A DNA stretch of 64,000 bases from Candidatus Marimicrobium litorale (GTDB lineage Bacteria; Pseudomonadota; Gammaproteobacteria; Pseudomonadales; Halieaceae). The DNA is taken from NCBI RefSeq assembly GCF_026262645.1, contig NZ_SHNO01000001.1, positions 1,116,001-1,180,000 on the forward strand, given 5' to 3'. Positions 1-8,517 of the stretch are shown piece after piece; within the stretch, counting starts at the first letter, position 1, and every line of letters begins with the position of its first letter. The notes beneath the pieces were generated by a model, which was given only the letters and a program-made list of their open reading frames with translations, searched no databases and was not told the DNA's origin. The translations under genes were made by a program, and so were the position numbers.

Positions 1-2
1 AG

Positions 3-1961
3 ACGACTCCGCTGGGCCGCGCACCTTCCCCGATGTGCGGACTGGAAGACTCTATGCGAGAAATGGTGTTCTGCTGTGGTATTGAAGGCAGTGAGGCAGA
101 GCACGCAGACGCGCTTGAGGAAATGGTTATCGACGTTCTGGAGAGTGTCGCTCGTGACGGCGCAAGCCAAGAGCGACTCGAGGCAGTGCTGCACCAGCTG
201 GAGCTGCACCAACGCGAAATTACCGGGGACAGCTATCCCTATGGTCTACAGCTTATTCTGCAAGCACTGGGGTCGGCCACACATTACAGTGACCCTATCG
301 CCGTACTCAACCTGGACCCCGTGATTGAAGAATTGCGACAAAAAATCCAGAACCCTGACTACATCAAAGAGCTGGCGAAGCGACTGCTGCTGGAAAACAC
401 TCATCGCATCACTCTGGTCATGGTGCCCGACGACACCCTCGCCTCGGAACAAATGGCGACAGAATCCACCCGCCTCGAGACACTCAAAGCGGGCATGGAC
501 GAGGCTGAGCGTGCCGCCGTAATCCAACTGGCAACCGATCTGGAAGCGAGACAGGAACAGGTCGATGACGACAGCATACTTCCCCGAGTTGAGCTGACCG
601 ATGTTCCTACAGCTATACCGGAGCCCAGGTTCACTGCCCAGACCAGCGAGGCAATACCTTTCACAACCTACGGCCGCGGAACCAACGGCCTGGTTTATCA
701 GCAATGCATATCAACGCTCCCCCCCCTCGACAGTGACCAACAGCATCACCTGCCACTGTACTCCAATGCACTCACAGAACTTGGTCTCGGTGACGAGACT
801 TATACGGACATTCAGGAACGCCAGGCGGCTACCGTAGGTGGGATATCTGCCTTCGTCGCCATGCGCGCAGGCAGCGAGGACGAACAAACCGTGGGTGCGC
901 ATTTCAGCCTGTCTTCCAAAGCGCTGCTGCGCAACCACAAAAATCAGTCTGAACTCATGTACGATACTCTGCAGAAGGTGCGCTTCACCGAGACCGGCCG
1001 TATTCGCGATCTGGTCAATCAACAGCGTGCCAGACGAGACCAATCCGTGACAGGAAATGGACATGGCCTAGCCATGACTGCCGCCTGCGCGGGCATGAGT
1101 CCGCTGGCAAAGTTGAACCACGAGCAGTCGGGCCTCGCGGGCATTCGCCAACTTCGCCAGCTGGATGAAACGCTCTCGGATAAAGACGCACTCGACAAAT
1201 TCGCAGCCGAACTTCACGGCATACATGAGAAAATTCTGAGCATGCCACGACATTTTCTGGTGGTCGCTGAAGAAGAGCACATTGACGCTATCGTGAAAGC
1301 AAGTGCCAGCACCTGGGCACAGGCAACGCCGGGTAACGGCCAAGCCATTTTCACCATGCCACCGGTGAGAGAACAACGGGGCGAACTGTGGATTACCAAT
1401 ACACAAGTCAATTTCTGTGCCCGAGCCTACCCGACGGTTACGCAGGAACACCCTGACGCCGCAGCGTTGGTAATACTCGGCGGGTTCCTGCGTAACGGCT
1501 TTTTGCACAAGGCCATACGCGAGCAAGGCGGTGCCTATGGTGGTGGCGCAACACAGGACTCCGGGCTGGCTGCTTTTCGCTTCTATTCTTACCGGGACCC
1601 ACGCCTCGCCGGTACGCTGACCGACTTCGACCGCGCCATTAGCTGGATGCTGGAGGCGCGCCACGAGGCACAGGCCCTCAACGAGGCTATACTGGGTGTC
1701 ATTGGGAGCATGGACAAACCCAGCTCCCCCGCCGGAGAAGCCAAGCAAAATTTCTACAACCGTCTATTCGGTCGTACCCACGCCATGCGCGAGGAGTTCC
1801 GACAGCGCATATTGGCGGTAAGCATTGATGATTTGCGACGAGTGACAGAAACCTATCTCGCACCTGGGCTTGAAAGCACTGCGGTGATTACCAACAGCAG
1901 TCAGCTTGAAGCCGCTGCCGATCTCCCTCAGCAGATGGATCTCATAGTGCAGGAGCTTTAA
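3..1961 (+). CDS. PreP-like M16C metallopeptidase, C-terminal part (5' partial)
   Basis: This is the C-terminal part of an insulinase-type (M16C, presequence-protease-like) zinc peptidase, a family that digests peptides inside a closed two-half chamber. The frame is open to the left window edge, so the N-terminal half with the zinc-binding HxxEH motif lies outside; about 652 codons are visible against roughly 970 in the family. The ATG at 33 is internal, not a likely start. Seen are the M16C-associated helical region and, about 495 codons after that ATG, the GGAYGGGA segment followed by FRFYSYRDPRL, which is typical of PreP C-terminal domains. The family assignment is firm; the physiological substrate is unknown. 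It is not obviously linked to the catabolic genes downstream. Confidence 0.88.
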   Translation, partial: TTPLGRAPSPMCGLEDSMREMVFCCGIEGSEAEHADALEEMVIDVLESVARDGASQERLEAVLHQLELHQREITGDSYPYGLQLILQALGSATHYSDPIAVLNLDPVIEELRQKIQNPDYIKELAKRLLLENTHRITLVMVPDDTLASEQMATESTRLETLKAGMDEAERAAVIQLATDLEARQEQVDDDSILPRVELTDVPTAIPEPRFTAQTSEAIPFTTYGRGTNGLVYQQCISTLPPLDSDQQHHLPLYSNALTELGLGDETYTDIQERQAATVGGISAFVAMRAGSEDEQTVGAHFSLSSKALLRNHKNQSELMYDTLQKVRFTETGRIRDLVNQQRARRDQSVTGNGHGLAMTAACAGMSPLAKLNHEQSGLAGIRQLRQLDETLSDKDALDKFAAELHGIHEKILSMPRHFLVVAEEEHIDAIVKASASTWAQATPGNGQAIFTMPPVREQRGELWITNTQVNFCARAYPTVTQEHPDAAALVILGGFLRNGFLHKAIREQGGAYGGGATQDSGLAAFRFYSYRDPRLAGTLTDFDRAISWMLEARHEAQALNEAILGVIGSMDKPSSPAGEAKQNFYNRLFGRTHAMREEFRQRILAVSIDDLRRVTETYLAPGLESTAVITNSSQLEAAADLPQQMDLIVQEL

Positions 1962-1996
1962 GTCAGGAGCACAGCAACGAAAAGCACTCGCTCAGG

Positions 1997-2011
1997 TAAA
2001 GATTTGTTAAG
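1997..2011 (+). promoter_or_regulatory. Candidate CpxR box upstream of the two-component operon
   Basis: The sequence reads GTAAA, five bases, GTTAA, one mismatch from the known CpxR tandem site GTAAA-N5-GTAAA. It lies about 90 bases before the GTG start of a CpxR-like regulator, which fits the autoregulation known for cpxRA. Only pattern matching supports it. Confidence 0.5.
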
Positions 2012-2102
2012 AATGGCCTCGCGCGGTTAAAGCACATGACAAGCACTGTTGGCTAGTTCACACTGATTTTGTGAATCAACGCTTGCCTACTGGTGAAAAA
2101 CC

Positions 2103-2795
2103 GTGAGTATCCGCATACTGATCATTGATGACGACCGTGATCTGTGCATCCTGCTGCAGGAATTTTTTTCTCTCGAGGGCATCAACGCTTCTGCTCTTCA
2201 CGATGGCGCGGGCGCACTGAGCCACTGTCGTACGCAAAGCTATGATGCGATTGTGCTGGACATCATGCTACCAGGACTACCCGGCCTTGATGTTCTGCGT
2301 CAACTGCGGGAATTTAGTAACACCCCTGTGCTTATGCTCACTGCTCGGGGCGACACCACTGACAGGATTGTCGGTCTCGAATTGGGCGCCGACGATTACC
2401 TGTCAAAACCCTGCGACCCTCGCGAACTTACCGCCAGACTGCGCGCTATTCTTCGGCGCGCACATGATGGCCAAGTTCATGGAAAAAAAATAACTACTGC
2501 CGGACAGACACATATCGACAGTGCTGCGCGTCATGCCTCCTTCGCAGATACGGTACTTGACCTTACCAGCGCAGAATTCAATATACTCGAACTGCTGGTG
2601 CAGAGCGCAGGACATGTCGTTGATAAAGAGATACTTAGCCAGCAAGCACTCGGCAGGTCTCTCACCGCTTATGATCGCAGTATCGATGTTCACATCAGCA
2701 AGATCCGTAAAAAACTATCACTTGCCGGAGGGGATAATTTAATCGTCAGTGTACGGGGTAGCGGCTATCAGTTTAGACTGGAATCCTGCTTATGA
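2103..2795 (+). CDS. cpxR: OmpR/PhoB-family response regulator, CpxR-like
   Basis: A 230-residue DNA-binding response regulator. The receiver domain occupies about residues 3-115, with the acidic pocket IIDDD near residues 7-11, the phosphoacceptor Asp53 in VLDIMLPG and the conserved Lys in the DDYLSKPCDPREL segment. A winged-helix DNA-binding domain follows (about 135-230), ending in the VRGSGYQF signature. The start is GTG. Its stop overlaps the start of the adjacent histidine kinase in an ATGA arrangement, so the pair is co-translated. Overall features and the CpxA-like partner suggest envelope-stress signalling. The symbol is by resemblance; a paralogous OmpR-type system is possible. Confidence 0.85.
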   Translation: MSIRILIIDDDRDLCILLQEFFSLEGINASALHDGAGALSHCRTQSYDAIVLDIMLPGLPGLDVLRQLREFSNTPVLMLTARGDTTDRIVGLELGADDYLSKPCDPRELTARLRAILRRAHDGQVHGKKITTAGQTHIDSAARHASFADTVLDLTSAEFNILELLVQSAGHVVDKEILSQQALGRSLTAYDRSIDVHISKIRKKLSLAGGDNLIVSVRGSGYQFRLESCL

Positions 2796-4159
2796 AACTT
2801 TTCAACAGTTTCTTTATCAAAGTCTTTCTAGGCTTTTGGTTGGTAACTACCGCTGTTCTCGGCAGCTGGCTACTGAGCAGTAACTATTATGATTCGCGCC
2901 CTCCTCGTCCCGGCCACGTGGGTGAAAAACCGGATCGCCAGCCTCATCGAGCCATGCTACGCATGCTCTATGCACTGGAGAATCACGAGGAGGCGAGCCT
3001 TGTTCAGTCGATCGACATTGCCAGGGAGCGATTCGGCATTCGGATTTTTCTGCTGAACGCACAGGGCGAAGACTTGTTAGGCCGCAAAGTCCCTAGGAAC
3101 GCTCTCTTATTGGCTGATAAACTCCAGGGGCAGTCGGACAGACCCTCTATTACTGCCCCGGGGCGACGACTGACAGCCCACCGACTCCGGAGGACTGCAG
3201 AGGGACCCATTAGCGCTGTTTTTATGTACCCTCAGAGGCAACGCGCGGCCCTCCTTAATCTTGTCGGGGATAACGTGTGGTTGCGCCTGTCGCTGGCGGT
3301 ACTCGTCAGCGGCGGATTATGCTTTTTGTTGTCTCGAGTCATTACGACCCGCATTCAGCATTTGCAAGTCGCCTCCCGACAATTGGCCAACGGCGCGCTG
3401 GACACTCGACTCACCGTACGCAGCAGAGGCGGTGACGAAACGGACGAACTGGCAAGAGACTTCAACACAATGGCCGCTCAGCTACAGGAGCGAATCCAGG
3501 CCCAAAAACGGCTGATGGGTGACATATCTCATGAATTGAGATCACCACTGGCGCGACTGCGAGTCTCGCTCGCTCTAGCTCAGAAAAAACCGGCTGAACA
3601 TCAGCAGTACCTCAAGCGTATCGAACAAGATGCGGAGCGACTGGAAGCTCTGATTGCACAGTTACTGGCCAACCAGAGACTGAACGCCAAACTGGAAGAC
3701 ACCATTGATCTAGGCGCACTACTTGAGCAGCTCTGTGACAATGCTCGCTTCGAGGGTCAGCAGAGCGGCAAAACATTCTATCTCCGCAGAGAGATCGGGC
3801 CTGCAGTGGTTAAGACCCATGCTGACACACTGCAAAAAGCGTTTGAAAATATTCTCAGGAACGCTCTGCAACATACCGTCGACAACACAACGGTCGACGT
3901 AACACTTAGCAATACAGAGGGTTACAGAGTCACCGTAGAGGATCATGGAGCGGGTGTTCCAGACGATGAATTAGATAAAATATTTACGGAGTTCTACCAG
4001 GTGGACAGGACGCGCTCTCCGACGTCAGAAGGATTTGGTCTAGGCCTGGCAATCGCTCGCCGGAGCATTGCGCTGCATGGTGGACGAATCTGCGCCGACA
4101 ATACCGCCAGCGGTTTACGGGTCTCTGTGCAGCTTCCCCCCGATATAGCTGTGCCGTGA
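2792..4159 (+). CDS. cpxA: Sensor histidine kinase, CpxA-like
   Basis: A 455-residue inner-membrane sensor kinase. One transmembrane helix lies at about residues 8-30, followed by a periplasmic sensor of about 125 residues and a second helix near 165-185. A HAMP linker follows, then the dimerisation domain with His247 in DISHELRSPLARL, and an ATPase domain with the N box (ENILRNALQHT), G1 (EDHGAGVPDDEL) and G2 (GFGLGLAI). Its ATG overlaps the regulator stop by four bases. The periplasmic part has a Pro/Arg-rich stretch near residues 36-50 (RPPRPGHVGEKPDRQPHR). It should phosphorylate the upstream regulator; the signal cannot be read from sequence. Confidence 0.85.
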   Translation: MKLFNSFFIKVFLGFWLVTTAVLGSWLLSSNYYDSRPPRPGHVGEKPDRQPHRAMLRMLYALENHEEASLVQSIDIARERFGIRIFLLNAQGEDLLGRKVPRNALLLADKLQGQSDRPSITAPGRRLTAHRLRRTAEGPISAVFMYPQRQRAALLNLVGDNVWLRLSLAVLVSGGLCFLLSRVITTRIQHLQVASRQLANGALDTRLTVRSRGGDETDELARDFNTMAAQLQERIQAQKRLMGDISHELRSPLARLRVSLALAQKKPAEHQQYLKRIEQDAERLEALIAQLLANQRLNAKLEDTIDLGALLEQLCDNARFEGQQSGKTFYLRREIGPAVVKTHADTLQKAFENILRNALQHTVDNTTVDVTLSNTEGYRVTVEDHGAGVPDDELDKIFTEFYQVDRTRSPTSEGFGLGLAIARRSIALHGGRICADNTASGLRVSVQLPPDIAVP

Positions 4160-4282
4160 CCAAACAAACGCTCTTGACCTGCGCTCCGCACCTTGCCACA
4201 GTGCACCACGTCCGGGCGGAATGACCGCTACCCGATAGCGCACATGTCGTTAATCCTTAGATCACTGAAGCAAGACTAAAGC

Positions 4283-5827
4283 ATGCAAATTCAAAGCCCG
4301 GGAGGAGTGCCAGATAATACTCCGATTATCATTGGTAGCGGCCAGTACGTGGAGCGGCTGGGCAACGGAGTGCCTCCATTAAATGCGCCGATGGATCTAG
4401 CGTCAAAAGCCTGTATGGGCGCATTGGTGGACGGCGGCGTAAAACCGAGCGCAATCGATGCGATTGCCACTATTCGCCTGTTCTCGGACTCTCCAGGCGC
4501 ATGGAAATCTGAGTTCGGTGGCAGCACCAACCCGCCCGAATCTATAGCGCGTCGTATTGGTGCCTCGCCCAGCAAACGAATCTACAGTAACGTTGGCGGC
4601 AACGAGCCACTGCAGCTTCTGGTGGAACTCATGCAAGCCATCGCCAGCGGCGAGATCAAAAGCGCGCTGCTGACAGGTGCGGAGGCAATCGCCAACCAAC
4701 GTTACGCAGTGCGCCATGGGGTTGTGCTCGATTGGCAGGAAGACATTGAAGCTTCACTGGACGACAGGACATCCGTTGACAGGCTGGTTTCAATGGAGGA
4801 AATACATGCCGGCTTTAACCTACCCGTGCGCTTCTACGGTGCCATCGAAATGCTGCAAGCACACCAAATGGGGCATGACCTGCGTCAACATGAACGCTTC
4901 ATGGGGCGTTTTATGGCCAGCTTCAGCGAAATCGCAGCCCGAAATCCCTATTCCCAGTTTGCTCAGGCCCACACGGCACACGATATTACCAAAGCGAGTC
5001 CCGGCAACTACCCCATTAGCCTGCCCTATCTGAAGCGTCTGATCGCTCAGGACGCAGTCAATCAGGCGGCGGCTGTATTGATTACCAGCGCAGGCCATGC
5101 GCGCGAACTGGGCATTGACCCCGCACAGTGGGTATTCCTGGAATCCTTCGCGCATGGGGCCGATCACGCGCTATCCCAAAGGGAAGACCCCGCTCGCTCC
5201 GAGGCAATGAAACGCGTGCTGTTGAGTACCCTGTCGCAAGCCGATCAACGGATGATCGATATCGACCTGATTGATATTTATAGCTGTTTTCCCTGCGCAG
5301 TAACCGCGGCTTGCGAGGTACTTAAACTACCCACCGACGGTTCCGTAGCCCTCACGGTGACAGGCGGCCTGCCCTACTTCGGGGGGCCTGGAAACAACTA
5401 TTCAATGCATGCACTGGCGGAAATGGTACGGCGACTGCGCGGCAACGCTGATCGCGCTCTGATTACAGCCAACGGTGGCATGCTGTCAAAACATGCTGCA
5501 GCCCTGCTCACCAGTGTCTGTACTCGAGCGCAAACAATCGATTGGAACGACAATCCAAGTTTTCAAGTCGACTGCAGGGACATAGCGATACGCCAATATG
5601 CCGACAACCCGGAAACGGGTCGAATCGTCACTTACACAGTCGCAATGCGCAAAGAAAAACCTGATCTGGGTATGATTATCGCGGATTCGGCGATGGGCGA
5701 GCGCTTCCTTGCCGCCAGCACAGATCCGACTGTGACGAAAGCGCTCAAAGCAAGCGACTTAATAGGCCGACAGATAGAGGTTCACACGGTAGGAGAACGC
5801 AGGGAATTCCACTTGGCGACGGCCTAA
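4283..5827 (+). CDS. SCP2-thiolase-like protein (TLP1 type) with C-terminal extra domain
   Basis: A 514-residue thiolase-fold protein with a C-terminal extension of roughly 100 residues, the layout of SCP2-thiolase-like protein type 1. The loop that carries the nucleophilic Cys in true thiolases reads YSNVGGNEPL (101-110), with no Cys. The HDCF-type loop reads YSCF (333-336). Other family segments are GGLPYFGGPGNNYSMHAL (361-378) and NGGMLSKHA (397-405). It probably binds an acyl-CoA, but classical Cys-based thiolysis looks unlikely. It is the first gene of the metabolic region and stands alone on the plus strand, followed convergently by an NTF2-fold gene. The role is unknown. Confidence 0.75.
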   Translation: MQIQSPGGVPDNTPIIIGSGQYVERLGNGVPPLNAPMDLASKACMGALVDGGVKPSAIDAIATIRLFSDSPGAWKSEFGGSTNPPESIARRIGASPSKRIYSNVGGNEPLQLLVELMQAIASGEIKSALLTGAEAIANQRYAVRHGVVLDWQEDIEASLDDRTSVDRLVSMEEIHAGFNLPVRFYGAIEMLQAHQMGHDLRQHERFMGRFMASFSEIAARNPYSQFAQAHTAHDITKASPGNYPISLPYLKRLIAQDAVNQAAAVLITSAGHARELGIDPAQWVFLESFAHGADHALSQREDPARSEAMKRVLLSTLSQADQRMIDIDLIDIYSCFPCAVTAACEVLKLPTDGSVALTVTGGLPYFGGPGNNYSMHALAEMVRRLRGNADRALITANGGMLSKHAAALLTSVCTRAQTIDWNDNPSFQVDCRDIAIRQYADNPETGRIVTYTVAMRKEKPDLGMIIADSAMGERFLAASTDPTVTKALKASDLIGRQIEVHTVGERREFHLATA

Positions 5828-5836
5828 GCTGCCTGC

Positions 5837-6346
5837 CTAGCCCTCGTACTTTGCCGCACGCTCCGGTGCTGTGGCAAATAGACCCATATTGCCTTGGGAC
5901 CAATGCACACGCAGCGCTGACTGACAGATTTTCCAGTCACCATCGACCAAACGATAGTGGTTGGTGTATTCCCCAACCACTGTCACAATATCTTCATCGT
6001 CGATAACCGGGTTGGCGGCATCCTTGAACAAGACATGATCAGCGCTTAAGTAAGCGCGACAGCTGATTTCTCCGTCGGAGATAATCACGCGATGATTGGT
6101 AATCGCGTGACGCGTGATATCAAAGCCATTGATAACGCTTTTTAGATGAAGCATCCAGTCATCCGTGTTACGTGCCACATCAGGCGCGCCCGTTGCCGCA
6201 CTGATATCACCATAGTCGATGAGCACCTTATCCGAGAAGCATGCGCGCACCAACGGCCAGTTCTTACTGTCCAAACCTTCGGCATACTGATTGTAGTTAT
6301 CAACCAATGCAGCACTGATCACCAGTTCATTCTCTATCGATGACAT
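5837..6346 (-). CDS. SnoaL/NTF2-fold protein with LinA-like Asp-His dyad
   Basis: A 169-residue protein of the SnoaL-like (PF13577-type) NTF2-fold group, which includes scytalone dehydratase and LinA dehydrochlorinase. Asp26 (in EGLDSKNW) and His80 (in ITRHAITNH) match the positions of the catalytic Asp-His dyad of that group, so a dehydratase, isomerase or similar lyase activity is plausible. It starts two bases after the stop of the upstream SDR gene, so the two form a tight operon, probably driven from the operator region at 7216. The substrate is unknown. A non-catalytic binding role cannot be excluded. Confidence 0.72.
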   Translation of the reverse strand: MSSIENELVISAALVDNYNQYAEGLDSKNWPLVRACFSDKVLIDYGDISAATGAPDVARNTDDWMLHLKSVINGFDITRHAITNHRVIISDGEISCRAYLSADHVLFKDAANPVIDDEDIVTVVGEYTNHYRLVDGDWKICQSALRVHWSQGNMGLFATAPERAAKYEG

Positions 6347-6348
6347 GT

Positions 6349-7122
6349 TTAAACCTGCTTCATCACAGCGGCCTGGGTTACGGTGGCTGTGTTATCAATC
6401 ACTAACGCGGCACCATTGACCGCCTTGGATTCCTCAGACGCCAAAAACAACACCATGTTAGCGACATCGTCCGCTTCTCCCACCCAGACCTGATCCATGC
6501 CAGCCGCCGCTTCCGGATTGCCGCGCCGGACTTGCTCCTGCACACCTTCGAGCATGGGCGTTGCCATGTTGTAGGGATGAATCGAGTTACAGCGCAACCC
6601 GTAGCCGTTTTCGGTACTCAGACATGCTATCGACTTGGTCATGGCGCGGATAGCCGCTTTGGACGCCGCATACGCAAAAACGCCGGGCGCACCCTGTATG
6701 CTGGCAGTAGAGCACATATTGATAATAGAGCCCGCTCCCTGAGCTTTCATGACAGGCAATACATGCTTACATCCGTAGAACGTACCATCAGTGCCTACCG
6801 CGTGCACAGCTCGCCAATCATCCTCGGTGGTCTGCTCAATACTGGCGAGCCGCACAATGCCCGCACAGTTAAGCAGTATGTCGACGCGTCCACAGGATCT
6901 GTTTACCGTTTCGAATAAATCGATCCAGGCTTGCTCTTTGGTAACATCCAGAGCGTGGAACTCCGCACCTTCGATTTCGTTAGCCAGCGCATGGCCCTGC
7001 TCTGCATTCACATCAGCCATTATCACTGTGGCGCCTTCCTGAGCCAGAAGCCGTGACGATGCCAATCCCAGCCCCGAAGCAGCGCCAGTCACGACGGCCA
7101 CCTTCCCCGCTACTCGACCCAT
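6349..7122 (-). CDS. SDR family NAD(P)-dependent oxidoreductase
   Basis: A classical short-chain dehydrogenase of 257 residues: cofactor motif TGAASGLG, NCAG segment, catalytic Ser before the YAASK motif (Tyr/Lys) and a C-terminal substrate loop. I placed the start at the second of two close ATGs (7122) because GAGGAG lies seven bases before it; the first ATG at 7128 is only two bases from that ribosome-binding site. It is the first gene of a two-gene operon with the NTF2-fold protein and is divergent from the flavin-type gene at 7271, with an operator copy between them. Substrate unknown. Confidence 0.85.
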   Translation of the reverse strand: MGRVAGKVAVVTGAASGLGLASSRLLAQEGATVIMADVNAEQGHALANEIEGAEFHALDVTKEQAWIDLFETVNRSCGRVDILLNCAGIVRLASIEQTTEDDWRAVHAVGTDGTFYGCKHVLPVMKAQGAGSIINMCSTASIQGAPGVFAYAASKAAIRAMTKSIACLSTENGYGLRCNSIHPYNMATPMLEGVQEQVRRGNPEAAAGMDQVWVGEADDVANMVLFLASEESKAVNGAALVIDNTATVTQAAVMKQV

Positions 7123-7215
7123 TCTCATGCTCCTCTTGCCTGTCGTTGCGTATGGTGGGGCGGCGAAATTGGCTTCGCCCCTTGATTCTTGACGTCAGCG
7201 TGGTACCTTACCATA

Positions 7216-7237
7216 AAACAGTCAGGACGTACTGTTT
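7216..7237. promoter_or_regulatory. Regulon operator copy 1 (22-bp inverted repeat)
   Basis: Half-sites AAACAGTCA and GTACTGTTT are separated by GGAC; the outer seven bases AAACAGT/ACTGTTT form a perfect inverted repeat. It lies between the divergent SDR gene (start 7122) and the PNPOx-like gene (start 7271, 33 bases away). It is one of eight copies in the window. Confidence 0.72.
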
Positions 7238-7270
7238 ATTTTAAATCTCATCCAATATCGGACAACTCCA

Positions 7271-7771
7271 ATGAGCGAAGAAAACGTAGAGAATTACGAC
7301 GACGTCACAATGTACGGCCTGACAACGGAGAAGCAGGAAAAACTGTTACTCGCCCAGAATGAGCTGACCTTCATCTGGACCAACCGCGCCGGGCATGGCA
7401 TGGGCGTGACGATGAGTTATATCTGGCGTCACGGAAGGATCTGGTGCACCGCCACTGAGCAGCGGGCGCGCATGAAGGCTCTGGCGCGGGATCCGCGATG
7501 TTCAGTGGTGATTTCGAGTGCGGGTATCGATGACGATGTGAGCCAGTCAATCACGTTTAAAGGTCGCGCGATACTGCACAAAGATCAGGAAACCAAAGAC
7601 TGGTTTTATCCTGATTTCGCGCGTCACGCCAACAGTCCGGCACCAACACCTGAAGCCTTTGTCGCATTCCTGGATACGCCGGCCAGGATCATTATTGAAG
7701 TAGTGCCAGAGAAGACGATTACATTTGACGGTGGCGTTATGCGAGATACCACCACCGAGACACTGGGGTAG
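7271..7771 (+). CDS. Pyridoxamine 5'-phosphate oxidase-like flavin/F420 split-barrel protein
   Basis: A 166-residue protein of the PNPOx-like split beta-barrel superfamily, whose members bind FMN, F420 or haem. Family features are the N-terminal strand pair (ELTFIWTNRAGHGMGVTMSY), the WRHGRIWCTATEQRARMKALARDPRC segment that normally contacts the cofactor phosphate, and a short C-terminal tail. It is a single gene, divergent from the SDR/NTF2 operon across an operator copy and so probably in the same regulon. F420 use is uncommon in this bacterial class, so FMN is the more likely cofactor, by inference. Reaction unknown. Confidence 0.72.
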   Translation: MSEENVENYDDVTMYGLTTEKQEKLLLAQNELTFIWTNRAGHGMGVTMSYIWRHGRIWCTATEQRARMKALARDPRCSVVISSAGIDDDVSQSITFKGRAILHKDQETKDWFYPDFARHANSPAPTPEAFVAFLDTPARIIIEVVPEKTITFDGGVMRDTTTETLG

Positions 7772-7794
7772 CCGGCCGGCTATCGGTTATTGAC

Positions 7795-8223
7795 TCAGGC
7801 TACGCCCAGCTCCTTGAGCGTAGCAGCTCCCTCATCGAACTCCCAAAATCCGCGCAGAGCAGTCAGCTTGCCCTCCTGATTACACGAGTAGGTAAACACG
7901 CCGTTTACCTGCTGGCTGTACTTCTTGCCGTCGATATCCAGAAGCACATTCAAAGTCACTATATTGGCGCACTCAAGGTGTGACGTGTAGGTATCATGGA
8001 TAATATATTCGATGTCTGCACTGGCGATATTTCTGTCATAAAAAGCCTCTCGCGCCTCTGGCGTAGAGTGCCCTGCGCCATCCGGATCAAGAATAGTGGG
8101 ACCGATTGGATCTTCGATAATACCGTCCGTGGCCCACATGGACAGCCAACGCTTTTTATCCTTGGTTTTAAGGCATTCGCGGGAAACCAGAGACATCTGG
8201 TATGCCAGGTTTTTTTCGTTCAT
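7795..8223 (-). CDS. NTF2-like/ketosteroid-isomerase-type protein
   Basis: A 142-residue NTF2-fold protein of a different subgroup from the LinA-like ones here. It has an N-terminal helix pair, the segment WATDGIIEDPIGP typical of nuclear-transport-factor-2-like proteins, and a C-terminal sheet ending RGFWEFDEG. The chosen ATG at 8223 has GAGGAG eight bases upstream; the longer frame would start at GTG 8232. It lies downstream of an acyl-CoA dehydrogenase on the same strand but 294 bases away, with its own inverted repeat in the gap, so it may have its own promoter. No function can be assigned. Confidence 0.65.
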   Translation of the reverse strand: MNEKNLAYQMSLVSRECLKTKDKKRWLSMWATDGIIEDPIGPTILDPDGAGHSTPEAREAFYDRNIASADIEYIIHDTYTSHLECANIVTLNVLLDIDGKKYSQQVNGVFTYSCNQEGKLTALRGFWEFDEGAATLKELGVA

Positions 8224-8361
8224 GTACTGCACTCCTCGGTATTATTAAAGCGCGTATTCTCACTGCGACTGCGCGCGATGCCCGGTTGACCTGCCGCCAT
8301 TGTCCATATTATAGCACCCAGAAAAGTGCCGTTGCCGCCGATGTTTCTCCAATAGAAAACC

Positions 8362-8386
8362 GATAACAACGCTAATAGTCGTTATC
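8362..8386. promoter_or_regulatory. Inverted repeat in 294-base gap before the NTF2-like gene
   Basis: GATAACAAC and GTCGTTATC (eight of nine bases pair) flank a seven-base centre. It sits in the otherwise empty region 8224-8517 and could be an operator for the minus-strand gene at 8223. It is unlike the recurrent 22-bp operator, and no T tract supports a terminator. The rest of the gap shows nothing convincing. Confidence 0.35.
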
Positions 8387-8517
8387 AAGCCTGAGCGACG
8401 TAAGTCCTGCGATCTGAAAACCGAGCGGTGTCTGTAAGGCTTGGACGAGAGACCGACCCGCGCAGTAATATTAAAACACCTTTCCGGCAGCCCTCGCAAA
8501 AACGAATTACAGGGCGC

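Noticed and set aside
1068-1748. 226-codon minus-strand frame opposite the protease gene
   Set aside because: It lies wholly antisense to a well-supported M16C gene and its translation matches no family pattern.
7769-7782. 14-base perfect palindrome TAGCCGGCCGGCTA as a terminator
   Set aside because: It has no loop and no T tract and overlaps the stop codon; probably chance in a GC-rich spot.
8260-8499. 79-codon minus-strand frame in the 8224-8517 gap
   Set aside because: No ribosome site, no hydrophobic or domain pattern, unusual residue mix; probably non-coding.
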